Of a stretch of 62,808 nucleotides of DNA, positions 1-8,394 are shown in pieces; position 1 is the first letter of the stretch, and each line of letters starts with the position of its first letter. The DNA is from Helicobacter bilis (GTDB taxonomy: Bacteria; Campylobacterota; Campylobacteria; Campylobacterales; Helicobacteraceae): the NCBI RefSeq assembly GCF_900198365.1, contig NZ_FZMS01000042.1, forward strand, positions 1 to 62,808. The letters run 5' to 3'. The position numbers and the translations under genes were made by a program. The notes below the pieces were generated by a model. The model worked only from the letters and a program-made list of their open reading frames with translations, was not told the origin of the DNA and ran no database searches.

Positions 1-306
1 AAAACCCCCCCCCTCCCCAAAAACCGGGGAAAAAAAAAAAAAAAAAAAAACCAAAAAAAAAAAAAAAACCCCCCAAAAAAAAAAAAAAAGTGAAAATTAA
101 ACCTTCCCAAAAAAAACGAAAAAAAAAAAAAAAAAAATATAAAAAAAAAAAAGGACTAAATTTAAATAAAAGAAGAAAAAAAAAAAGAAAAGAATAAAAA
201 ATTAAAAAGGTATTTTTTTTTTTATTTTTTTTTAATTTTTTATGGTTTAAGGGGGGGGGGGGGTATTTTTCGCATAATTTGGGACTAATTTTGCTAGAAT
301 TAACGA
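1..306. other. Low-complexity contig end, no gene
   Basis: The first 250 bases are almost entirely runs of A, with short C, G and T runs, and have no codon structure. A run of 13 G lies at 251-263, about 44 bases before the ATG of the broken methylase at 307. The pattern looks like a low-quality or misassembled contig end rather than natural sequence, although the G tract itself could be a real hypermutable tract of the kind seen elsewhere in this window. Confidence 0.6.
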
Positions 307-930
307 ATGAGTAAAAAATATTATCTTTAGCCCTAATTTTTTATATGGGCAATAAAAGTCGCTTAATTAGGTGTGGTTTAGTAAATATTTTTCCATATTC
401 TAATTGGTACTTTTGTGGATATTTTTGCTGGTAGTGCAACTGTTGCGATGAATACTGAGGCAAAAACTTACATATTGAATGATATGGATGAAACTTTGCA
501 AACATAACTATACAAATATTTGCTAGATTTACCAATGAGGATATAGTCGAGTATATCAAATCAAGAATTTTTAGAATTTGATTTACCTCAAAAAGCAACA
601 GTTAGATGTTTTAGTGATAGGCAAGAGATTGAATATCGCAAAAAATCCTATCATCGTTTAGAGACGGCTTTAATAAAAAATAAAAATCCCCTTGACCTTT
701 ATACGCTCATGTTTTTTGCTTTTTCACAACAACTTAGAGTGAATAAAAAAGGTGATTTAACATGCCTTTTGGCAATAATTTTTTTCTCTCAAAAAAGAAA
801 AAATATTGTTAATGGTTGTATTTTTTTCAAAAGATAATGTGAAAATATATAAGAAAGATTTTGTATATTTACTTGAAAGCATTGAGGTAGATGAGAGATT
901 TTAGAATGTTGTTGCATTACATACAGCGAA
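307..930 (+). pseudogene. Broken D12-class DNA adenine methylase
   Basis: Pieces of a D12-class N6-adenine DNA methyltransferase appear in order but in different frames. They are an MSKKYYL start at 307, YMGNKSRLI near 344-370, then FVDIFAGSATVAMN (409 onward), which is the AdoMet-binding FxGxG region, then ILNDMDETL. Next come LYTLMFFAFSQQLRVNKKGD near 700-755 and MPFGNN in another frame near 760-778. The last piece, roughly KIYKKDFVYLLESIEVDERF, is what normally precedes the catalytic DPPY, which I cannot find. There are in-frame stops near 508 and 544 and several frame changes, so the gene cannot make protein as written. It lies beside the poor contig end, so some indels may be sequencing errors. 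The intact family protein would be a stand-alone or restriction-linked methylase. No partner nuclease is visible. Confidence 0.6.
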
Positions 931-1020
931 TATCTAAGCATTTAAAACCAATAGTCTATTAAAACAGAGTTGAAATAGATTGGGTAGTATTATAAAAATA
1001 ATTATTATAGGGAGTTAGCA

Positions 1021-2817
1021 ATGTGTGGTATCGTTGGATATATCGGTGATAGAGATAAAAAAAGTGTGATTTTAAATGGTTTAAAAGAGTTAGAGTATCG
1101 TGGGTATGATAGTGCTGGTATGGCGGTTTTGCAAAATGACAAGATTCAGTCTTTTCGTGCGGTGGGTAAGTTAGAGAATTTGAGTGAAAAATTACAAAGC
1201 ATGTCGTTTGAGGGCTATGGACTAGCCATAGGGCATACGCGTTGGGCTACACATGGGAAGCCAACAGAATGCAACGCACACCCGCATAGTGGCACACAAA
1301 GTGCGATTATTCATAATGGAATCATTGAAAATTATAAGGAATTAAAAGAAGAGTTGCAAGCAAAAGGTGTGTGCTTTCAAAGTCAAACAGATACAGAAGC
1401 AATCGTGCATTTATTTGAATCTTATACGCAAACTCTCTCGCCAAAGGAAGCCTTTGAAGCAACGATTAAGCGACTACAAGGCTCTTTTGCAATTCTACTT
1501 ATTACAAAACTAGATTCTAATAGAATCTTTTATGTGAAAAAGCACTCCCCGCTTCTAATCGGTTTTAATAAAGAAAAGCGAGATGAAGTCTTTTTTGCAA
1601 GTAGTGATGCCGCACTTATAGGGCTTATAGATAGTGTGATTTACCTTGATGATGGGGACTTTGGAAGTCTTAGTGTAGATGAGATAGGGGGGCTAAAATA
1701 TGAGATAAAGCCCTTTAATGCGAATAAAGAGAAGGCACAAAAAGATGGCTATCGCTATTTTATGGAAAAAGAAATATATGAGCAAGAAAGCGTTTTGCTT
1801 GAGACAATGGTGGGGCGAGTGCGTGAAGGAGGTGTATGCTTAGATGAGCTAGATTCTAACTTTTTTAACGCCTTTAAAAGCATTGCGATTTGTGCGTGTG
1901 GGACGAGCTATCATAGTGCATTAGTCGGCAAATATCTCTTAGAGAGAAAGGCAAGAATCCGCACGACAACGCATATTGCAAGTGAGTTTCGCTATGCAAA
2001 GCCCATGCTAGAATCTGATGAACTTTTTATCGTTATCTCACAAAGTGGTGAGACTGCTGATACACTTCAAGCCCTAAAACTTGCAAAAGAAAAGGGATTA
2101 AAAACACTTGTAATATGCAATGTGGATAATAGCTCAATGGTGCGTTTAGCTGATTATTGTCTGCTTACAAGGGCTGGGACGGAAAAAGGCGTGGCAAGCA
2201 CAAAGGCGTTTGCAACACAAGTTATGGTGCTATGGATTTTTTCTGTGTTGCTTGGGCATAAAAGGGGCTGTATAGATTCTATTGGCTTAAAGAGTGAGAC
2301 AAGGGCTATGCTACATGCAAGAAGTGCTACACATATAAACCAGAATCTGCATGAAAAAATCAAACGATTATCAAAGCGATATTTGCATGGACATGGCTTT
2401 TTCTTTATTGGTAGAGATATTTTTTATCCACTCGCACTAGAGGGGGCATTGAAGCTAAAAGAGATTAGCTATCTACACGCAGAGGGCTATCCTAGCGGGG
2501 AGATGAAGCATGGTCCTATAGCCCTTGCTGATAGTGAGTTATTCACTCTTGCACTTATGCCTAAGAATTTATTATATGAAAAAAATAAAAGCAATGTAGA
2601 AGAACTCATTGCAAGAGATTCTACAATCTGTGCGATTAGCCCCATTGATTTTGAACTCGCTGATGATATAGTAAAGATTCCGCAATTTGAAAGCTATATG
2701 GAAGAGTTTTTCTCCATGATGGTTGTCTTGCAACTTTTAGCATTAGAGATAGCAGTGCGGCTTAATAATGATGTGGATATGCCACGAAATCTAGCTAAAA
2801 GCGTTACGGTTGAATGA
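1021..2817 (+). CDS. glmS: Glutamine-fructose-6-phosphate aminotransferase (isomerizing)
   Basis: This 598-residue protein makes glucosamine-6-phosphate from fructose-6-phosphate and glutamine, the first step towards UDP-GlcNAc for peptidoglycan and lipopolysaccharide. It begins MCGIVGYIG, so Cys2 becomes the N-terminal nucleophile of the class II glutamine amidotransferase domain (about 1-220). HTRWATHG and HNGIIENY are the conserved glutaminase segments. Two SIS sugar-isomerase domains follow, seen as CGTSYHSALVGKYLLE, VISQSGETADTLQAL and LEGALKLKEISYLHAEGYP. The C terminus DMPRNLAKSVTVE is typical of the family. Length is normal. The start has a good GGGAG ribosome-binding site at about 1011-1015. 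The gene appears monocistronic. Confidence 0.98.
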   Translation: MCGIVGYIGDRDKKSVILNGLKELEYRGYDSAGMAVLQNDKIQSFRAVGKLENLSEKLQSMSFEGYGLAIGHTRWATHGKPTECNAHPHSGTQSAIIHNGIIENYKELKEELQAKGVCFQSQTDTEAIVHLFESYTQTLSPKEAFEATIKRLQGSFAILLITKLDSNRIFYVKKHSPLLIGFNKEKRDEVFFASSDAALIGLIDSVIYLDDGDFGSLSVDEIGGLKYEIKPFNANKEKAQKDGYRYFMEKEIYEQESVLLETMVGRVREGGVCLDELDSNFFNAFKSIAICACGTSYHSALVGKYLLERKARIRTTTHIASEFRYAKPMLESDELFIVISQSGETADTLQALKLAKEKGLKTLVICNVDNSSMVRLADYCLLTRAGTEKGVASTKAFATQVMVLWIFSVLLGHKRGCIDSIGLKSETRAMLHARSATHINQNLHEKIKRLSKRYLHGHGFFFIGRDIFYPLALEGALKLKEISYLHAEGYPSGEMKHGPIALADSELFTLALMPKNLLYEKNKSNVEELIARDSTICAISPIDFELADDIVKIPQFESYMEEFFSMMVVLQLLALEIAVRLNNDVDMPRNLAKSVTVE

Positions 2818-3165
2818 TTTTATACGGAATCTTTATAGAGATTCTGTGGTGTTTTGGTGTGGTTGTTAAGGTTTGTTTTGTAGTTTTTAAAGATTTATTG
2901 TCGTTTTGAATCTTATTTTATATTGAATCTGTTTTGGCTATTAAAGCTATATTTTAGATTCTGTTATTAAGCGCTTTTGTAATGCTATACTTAGAATCTT
3001 TTTAGAGATTCTATAAATTCTACTTGTATTTTAATCTAGCTTTGTATTGAATCTTTTTTGTATGTAGAATTGCATAAAGACTTAAAGAATCTAGAAAAAT
3101 TTATGCTTTCTCTCGTAGGTTCTATGCTAAAACTTTTTTTAATAAAACATAACTACATTTTATTA
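2818..3165. other. Gene-free A/T-rich intergenic region
   Basis: This 348-base gap separates the 3' ends of glmS and the oppositely oriented glycosyltransferase, so both genes converge here. It holds several AGAATCT/AGATTCT copies. Two close inverted pairs (near 2830-2848 and 2994-3012) could form short 6-7 bp hairpins and might help termination. A 66-codon ORF at 3058-3258 has no recognisable features and overlaps the glycosyltransferase 3' end, so I do not count it as a gene. Confidence 0.5.
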
Positions 3166-4182
3166 TTAATTATTAATATTTTCTTGCAATATATGCAATG
3201 TTTGTGTTATAGCCTGTTGTATATCATTTTCATTCATTTGCGTTTTTTCATAAGGTAAAATCACATATTGCTTACTCTTTGTCCCCCATTTCTTTGTGTC
3301 ATACGCCGAAAATAAACCTATCGTTGGCACACCTAGATTTGAAGCAAGATGTATTGTGCCTGTGCTTGGACTAATGACATAATCCATTTCTTCTATCAAT
3401 GCAGCAAGATTTAATATATCATCATCATTTTGAAAGATAATAAGATTTGAAATTTCTTGCTTAGTTTCATTTTTCCATGTAGATAGCGCTTCTAAAAAGT
3501 AGTCATGTATTTGTGGATAGGTAGCAATTACTGGGATACAATTTTGCATATTGCTGATATGGGCTATAATCTCTATGTAAGATTCTAAAGGAAGCGTATG
3601 TGTGGCTGTATGACTAAAGGGATTAATTAAAATGAGTTTAGAATTACCCCCCCTCGTTTTTGCATGGTTAGCAATAAAAGATTTTACCCTTTCTTTTTGT
3701 TCCTGTGTAGTTTTTACTTTCGCATTATTAAGACAGATTGTCTTTATTTTTGTGTCAAATAACTTTGGGTTTATCTTTCGCACATAGCTTAGACCCTGCT
3801 CATATCGTGTCATGTTGCGATACTTTGGTAAAAGATGCATTGGTATAGTCTTGCAACGCATGGAAAAGAGACTTGGTATCTTCGTGGTTGTGATAATTGT
3901 TTTAACATTGCTTGCTTGCAGGGGATAGAGATAACACCGCTTACAATTTGTAAGAATCGCATAATCAAGATTATATGAGTTAAATAAATCAATATGACTT
4001 GCAATATCACCTTGTATATCATGCACGAAATCCACAAAATCACAATGTAGTAATAGATTTTTCATAATCGCATTACCAAAGACAATCACTTCACAATTAA
4101 ATATTGCTTTTAATACAAAAAGTGGCTCAAGTGCGAAAATATTATCACCTAAACCATAAAAATGTATATAACCAACTTTCAT
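3166..4182 (-). CDS. Glycosyltransferase family 9 (heptosyltransferase-like)
   Basis: The product, about 338 residues, resembles family 9 glycosyltransferases, which add ADP-heptose or related sugars to lipopolysaccharide core at the inner face of the cytoplasmic membrane. The N terminus MKVGYIHFYGLGDNIFALEP is the usual first Rossmann strand and Gly-rich loop of the family. Near the C terminus SPSTGTIHLASNLGVPTIGL matches the donor-binding DTGxxHxA...G.P signature, with Ser-Thr in place of the usual Asp-Thr. An ATG 15 bases upstream (4197) is also open, but AGGGA lies just before the ATG at 4182, which I prefer. The gene is isolated, so acceptor and sugar are unknown. A run of seven G on the coding strand (3648-3654) is short and the frame is intact. 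Confidence 0.8.
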   Translation of the reverse strand: MKVGYIHFYGLGDNIFALEPLFVLKAIFNCEVIVFGNAIMKNLLLHCDFVDFVHDIQGDIASHIDLFNSYNLDYAILTNCKRCYLYPLQASNVKTIITTTKIPSLFSMRCKTIPMHLLPKYRNMTRYEQGLSYVRKINPKLFDTKIKTICLNNAKVKTTQEQKERVKSFIANHAKTRGGNSKLILINPFSHTATHTLPLESYIEIIAHISNMQNCIPVIATYPQIHDYFLEALSTWKNETKQEISNLIIFQNDDDILNLAALIEEMDYVISPSTGTIHLASNLGVPTIGLFSAYDTKKWGTKSKQYVILPYEKTQMNENDIQQAITQTLHILQENINN

Positions 4183-4524
4183 GTAATTTCCCTGCACTTA
4201 AACTTTTTGTATCATATTTTTAAAAGCAAGATTATAGCATAGTTACGAGTTTCTGGAATCTCTTATATCGATTTAGATTCTATGTCTTTGTATTATCAGC
4301 AGAGTTTTATAGCCTACTATTTATTACAATAAAATCAGTATAAAACTATATTTTATATAATTTTAATTATAAAAATGGCTATTTAATAATTATATATTAT
4401 AGTTTATCTATCAAAAAAGTTTAAAAAATTGTAAAAAATTAAAATTACATATTGTATTTTTAAAAATTTACTGATATAATGCGTTTTATAAATCACAACA
4501 CAAGATTCTAAAACGGAGAACAAT
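4183..4524. other. Divergent promoter region, A/T-rich
   Basis: This 342-base gap lies between the divergent glycosyltransferase and the LLM monooxygenase. It is very A/T-rich and has no open frame of note. The only clear signal is the extended -10 near 4472-4480. Confidence 0.5.
4472..4480 (+). promoter_or_regulatory. Candidate extended -10 promoter for the LLM cluster
   Basis: TGATATAAT carries a TG-n-TATAAT extended -10 about 45 bases before the LLM monooxygenase start. Vegetative promoters in Campylobacterota often lack a -35 box, so the -10 alone is the expected signal. Confidence 0.5.
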
Positions 4525-5973
4525 ATGGGATTAACAAAACAAATTAGCTTTAATGCTTTTGAGATGAATTGTATTTCGCATTTAAGTCCGGGGCTATGGC
4601 GATACCCTAACGATCAAGCCCTAAAATATAAAGACATTGAATATTGGCAAAATATCGCACAAATCGCTGAAAAAGGGCTGTTTGATGCGGTGTTTATCGC
4701 TGATGTTTTGGGCGTATATGATATTTATGGGGGCAATGATTGTGGGGCGTTAAAGACTGCCCTGCAAGTGCCTGTCAATGACCCTACACAACTTGCTGTC
4801 ATCGGTGCTGGGGTTACCAAACATGTAGGTTTTGGGATTACTGCTGGTGTGCCTTTTGAGCATCCTTATCCATTTGCTAGACGCCTTAGCACACTCGATC
4901 ATCTAACAAAAGGTAGAATCGGCTGGAATATCGTTACAGGCTATCTGCCAAGTGCCAATAAAAATATGGGCTCAAGTGAGCTGCCGCACAATGAACGCTA
5001 CGATGTGGCTGATGAATATATGGAAGTGATTTATAAATTGCTAGAGGGGAGTTGGGAAGATTCTGCGGTGATTTTAGATAGAGAGAGTGGGGACTTTGCC
5101 GATCCTAGTAAGATTCATCACATAGGGCATCACGGCAAATATTTTGATGTCCCGGGTATTCATCTGTGTGAGCCAAGTATCCAACGCACACCGCTACTAT
5201 TTCAAGCGGGGAATTCTACGCGTGGTAGGCAGTTTGCCGCTACTCACGCAGAAGCGATTTTCATCGCCCCTCCTACAAAAGAATACGCCAAAATCGCCGT
5301 AAAACAAGTGCGAGAAGCCCTAATCCAAGCAGGACGCGATCCATATAGTGCGAAAATCTACATTCTAGCTACAATCATCACTGATGAGAATGAGAATCTA
5401 GCACAAGCTAAGTATAACGATTTATTATCTTACTCTAGCAAGGAAGGCTCTTTAGTGATAAATTCTGGTTGGCTAGGCGTGGATTTAAGCCGCTATGACT
5501 TAGAAGATCCATTAAGCAACATTAAATCAAACGCCATGCTCGCACAAGTAGAAGCCTTGGATAACTCCACAACAGAATCTGGCAGGGAGTGGCGACTAAA
5601 AGACTTACTCAAGCTCACAGGGCTAGGCTGTCAAGGACCAAAGTTTGTAGGCTCACCTACGCAAGTCTGCGATATTTTGCAAGAAGTGATTGCTTATAGC
5701 GATGCTGATGGCTTTAATCTCGCATACACGACAACGCCCGGGAGCTTTGAAGATGTCGTGCGTTTCATCGTGCCAGAGCTTCAAAATCGCGGTGTGTATA
5801 AAAGAGAATACGCACAAGGCTCACTGCGGCATAAACTCTTTGGTAAGGGCGATAGGCTAGATTCTAGTCATATCGCTTCACGCTATCGTGTGGGCGGGGC
5901 TAAAAGCACGATAAACGACTTTGCGGGGACAGGGCGATTTAAACACAATAAGGAGCAAGACTATATTATATAG
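4525..5973 (+). CDS. LLM-class flavin-dependent monooxygenase (NtaA/SnaA/DszA family)
   Basis: This 482-residue protein belongs to the bacterial luciferase-like (LLM) two-component monooxygenases that use reduced FMN and oxygen. The subfamily resembles NtaA/SnaA/DszA and acts on aminopolycarboxylates, lactones or organosulfur compounds. Visible family features are FDAVFIADVLGVYD, the FAARRLSTLDHLTKGR-like stretch (here FARRLSTLDHLTKGRIGWN), NERYDVADEYMEV, and PLLFQAGNSTRGRQFAA, the flavin-phosphate region. The start has a GGAG site. No flavin reductase is encoded nearby, so reduced FMN must come from elsewhere. The gene opens a four-gene cluster with a transporter, an ATP-grasp ligase and a second LLM enzyme, which suggests uptake and breakdown of one small molecule. 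By eye it is richer in G/C than the transporter that follows. The substrate cannot be told from the sequence. Confidence 0.88.
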   Translation: MGLTKQISFNAFEMNCISHLSPGLWRYPNDQALKYKDIEYWQNIAQIAEKGLFDAVFIADVLGVYDIYGGNDCGALKTALQVPVNDPTQLAVIGAGVTKHVGFGITAGVPFEHPYPFARRLSTLDHLTKGRIGWNIVTGYLPSANKNMGSSELPHNERYDVADEYMEVIYKLLEGSWEDSAVILDRESGDFADPSKIHHIGHHGKYFDVPGIHLCEPSIQRTPLLFQAGNSTRGRQFAATHAEAIFIAPPTKEYAKIAVKQVREALIQAGRDPYSAKIYILATIITDENENLAQAKYNDLLSYSSKEGSLVINSGWLGVDLSRYDLEDPLSNIKSNAMLAQVEALDNSTTESGREWRLKDLLKLTGLGCQGPKFVGSPTQVCDILQEVIAYSDADGFNLAYTTTPGSFEDVVRFIVPELQNRGVYKREYAQGSLRHKLFGKGDRLDSSHIASRYRVGGAKSTINDFAGTGRFKHNKEQDYII

Positions 5974-5986
5974 AAGGATTATGACA

Positions 5987-7270
5987 ATGGTGTTATTTAA
6001 GAGGAATAGGTCTGAATTAGACATTTCAAAAACAAAGACAATCCATTCTGTCATTGCAGCAAGTAGCGGCAATCTTGTGGAATGGTTTGATTTTTATATT
6101 TATGCATTTGCGACACCTTATTTTGCGAGTAACTTTTCTGATGCACAATCCTCAGTTATACAACAAATATCTGTTTTTGGTGTGTTTGCCATTGGTTTTT
6201 TAATGCTTCCTATTGGCAGTATGGTTTTTGGGTCTATCGCTGATAAAATAGGACGTAAAAGCTCGATGATTTTTTCTATTGTTTTAATGGCTATAGGTTC
6301 GTTTTTGATAGCATTTTTGCCTGGCAAAAATATCATAGGAGATGCTGCAATTATCTTTTTACTTTTGGCAAGACTCTTACAGGGCTTTGCTGTTGGTGGA
6401 GAATATGGTATTGCAGCGGCTTATTTAAGTGAGGTGGCACCACATGGTAAAAGAGGATTTTATTCAAGTTTTCAGTATTTTACTCTTATTGGTGGTCAAT
6501 TACTTGCTATAGCGAGTATTAGTTGTATGTTTTTATTTATCTCACATGAAGAAATGTCTGAGTGGGGATGGAGGGTATTGTTTTTCATTGGTGGTATGTT
6601 TGCCTTATTTAGTTTACTTATACGTTCGTTTATGAGTGACAATTCTGCAGAGGAACTAAAATGTCATGCAGATAGAGGTAGCTTTAAAGCATTATTAAAA
6701 TCATATAAATCTGTATTGCTTGTTTTTGGTATTACCGCAGGATGCTCTCCAGCTTACTATATTATTACCACATACAGCAAGATATATATGATAAATAATG
6801 GCATTGATCCACAAATAGCTTCTAATATTATGCTAGGAGCAATTTTTATACTATTTATCTCTGTTCCATTTTTTGGAATATTGTCTGATAGAATAGGGTT
6901 AAAAACTTGTCTACTTGCATTCTGTATTTTTACTATTTTTGGTATCTATCCAGCTTTTATGGCAATGAAAACATTTACAAACCCTTTTGCGTTGTTCGCT
7001 ATAATCGGATCCATGTGTTTTATGCTTGGATTATATAGTGCAGTGGCAGGTATTTTTAAGACTACACTTTTTCCACAACATATTCGTGCTCTTGGAACTG
7101 GGTTTAGTTATGCAGTTGCGGCAGCACTTTTTGGAGGAAGTGCAAATTATGTAGCTTTACAATTTAAGGAATACGGAGTTGAACAAGGTTTCTTTATTTA
7201 TCTTGGCACATTAATGGTCATAGCAACCGTATGTGTTATTTTGATTCCAAAAAATAGAAATCTAGATTAA
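5987..7270 (+). CDS. MFS transporter, metabolite:H+ symporter (MHS) type
   Basis: About 427 residues with roughly 12 hydrophobic segments. SSGNLVEWFDFYIYAFATPY is the typical first-helix motif of the MHS branch (relatives of ProP, ShiA and KgtP), and GSIADKIGRKSSM is the MFS loop 2-3 signature. GGEYGIAAAYLSEVAPHGKR is the conserved helix 4-5 region, and GILSDRIGLKT repeats the loop in the second half. It should import a small anionic or zwitterionic metabolite with protons. The frame is open from 5921, inside the previous gene, but AAGGA at 5974-5978 fits ATG 5987 best (8-base spacing); ATG 5981 is too close. It is 13 bases after the LLM gene, so co-transcription is likely and the transporter probably supplies the cluster's substrate. 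Confidence 0.88.
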   Translation: MVLFKRNRSELDISKTKTIHSVIAASSGNLVEWFDFYIYAFATPYFASNFSDAQSSVIQQISVFGVFAIGFLMLPIGSMVFGSIADKIGRKSSMIFSIVLMAIGSFLIAFLPGKNIIGDAAIIFLLLARLLQGFAVGGEYGIAAAYLSEVAPHGKRGFYSSFQYFTLIGGQLLAIASISCMFLFISHEEMSEWGWRVLFFIGGMFALFSLLIRSFMSDNSAEELKCHADRGSFKALLKSYKSVLLVFGITAGCSPAYYIITTYSKIYMINNGIDPQIASNIMLGAIFILFISVPFFGILSDRIGLKTCLLAFCIFTIFGIYPAFMAMKTFTNPFALFAIIGSMCFMLGLYSAVAGIFKTTLFPQHIRALGTGFSYAVAAALFGGSANYVALQFKEYGVEQGFFIYLGTLMVIATVCVILIPKNRNLD

Positions 7271-7307
7271 CTCTGTTGTAATTAATCAAACTAAAAGGAG
7301 ACATATT

Positions 7308-8384
7308 ATGTTATATAACACGCTACAGGATGGAATTTATATTATCCATGAAAATAATGAGTGGATACCGCCTTTTAAGGAGGCATTTGATAGGGCTGGG
7401 GTTAATTTCAATGAAATCCTTCTCACACAAGGGGGCATTAGTTTAGATTCTATCCCACCGCAAGGGGTGTTTTGGAGTAGGCTTAGTGCCTCAAGTCATA
7501 CGCGTGATAATGCCTTTTCTAAGGAATATGGTCGTGCGTTGTTAGCGTGGCTAGAAAGCTATGGGCGAAAAGTGATAAATGGCAGCTCTGTGCTAGAGCT
7601 TGAAGTCAGCAAGGTTAAACAGGCTTTACTTTTAGAATCTTTTTTTAAGTCTCAAGGCGTGGATTTTAAAACACCAAAAACACTTGCGGTATTTGGGAAA
7701 ACTGATTTAATCAATGCGGCAAGTAGCTTTGCTAAGAATCTAAATCACAAGCCCTTTATCACAAAGCATAATCAAGGCGGCAAAGGCTTAGGTGTGCGAC
7801 TTTTTGAAAATGTTGATGAGTTTAGGGGCTATGTGAAATCAGCTGAGTTTGAGCTACCCATTGATGGTATTACACTTTTACAAGAGTATGTAGAATCTAG
7901 GGAAGCTTTTATTACACGATGTGAGTTTATCGGCGGGAAGTTTCACTATGCGGTGCGAGTGGATACGAGTAATGGGGCTTTTGAGCTATGCCCTGCTGAT
8001 GCGTGTCAAATAGATTCTTTAGATTCTAAACCGGATTCTAGTAGGGATTCTAAGTCGGCGGATTCTAAAGCAGAATCTACAAAGCGACCTGCTCTTGCTG
8101 GGGCAGCGTGTGAAGTGGGAGCTGGGGATAAATTTAGCCTAAGAAAAGAGATAGATTCTAAAAGCCCTATTGTGCGGTGTTTGGAGCAGTTTTTGGCACT
8201 GCATAATATCGCTGTGGCAGGGATTGAATTTATTGAAAGTGTGAGTGGGGATATTGTGGTCTATGATATAAACACAAACACAAATTATAACTCCACACTA
8301 GAATCTAAAATCCGCTCTAGTGGCGGAGTGGCGGCGGCGGATAGGTTAGTTAGCTTTTTAAAAGAGCAGTTTGACAAACAATAA
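7308..8384 (+). CDS. ATP-grasp ligase, RimK/glutathione-synthetase-like
   Basis: A 358-residue ATP-grasp protein. PFITKHNQGGKGLGVRLF is the Gly-rich ATP-binding loop and VVYDINTNTNYN near the C terminus is the Mg-binding strand of RimK-type ligases. Such enzymes join a carboxylate to an amine or thiol through an acyl phosphate. Between about residues 228 and 285 there is a low-complexity insert rich in D-S-K, which comes from in-frame AGATTCT repeats. The start follows AAAGGAGA. The gene is 37 bases after the transporter and its end comes only 10 bases before the second LLM gene, so it belongs to the same operon. The ligated partners are unknown. One guess is that it makes or modifies a conjugate that the flavin enzymes then oxidise. 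Confidence 0.75.
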   Translation: MLYNTLQDGIYIIHENNEWIPPFKEAFDRAGVNFNEILLTQGGISLDSIPPQGVFWSRLSASSHTRDNAFSKEYGRALLAWLESYGRKVINGSSVLELEVSKVKQALLLESFFKSQGVDFKTPKTLAVFGKTDLINAASSFAKNLNHKPFITKHNQGGKGLGVRLFENVDEFRGYVKSAEFELPIDGITLLQEYVESREAFITRCEFIGGKFHYAVRVDTSNGAFELCPADACQIDSLDSKPDSSRDSKSADSKAESTKRPALAGAACEVGAGDKFSLRKEIDSKSPIVRCLEQFLALHNIAVAGIEFIESVSGDIVVYDINTNTNYNSTLESKIRSSGGVAAADRLVSFLKEQFDKQ

Positions 8385-8394
8385 AGGAGTGAAA

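Noticed and set aside
1-250. A-rich and C-rich runs as a regulatory or telomere-like feature
   Set aside because: The mixture of long homopolymers without pattern, at the contig edge, is better explained by poor sequence.
341-598. An 85-codon minus-strand frame
   Set aside because: It is opposite the recognisable methylase fragments and has no support of its own.
3058-3258. A 66-codon ORF between glmS and the glycosyltransferase
   Set aside because: It overlaps the glycosyltransferase 3' end, has no good ribosome-binding site and a Tyr/Leu/Phe-rich product typical of A/T-rich non-coding DNA.
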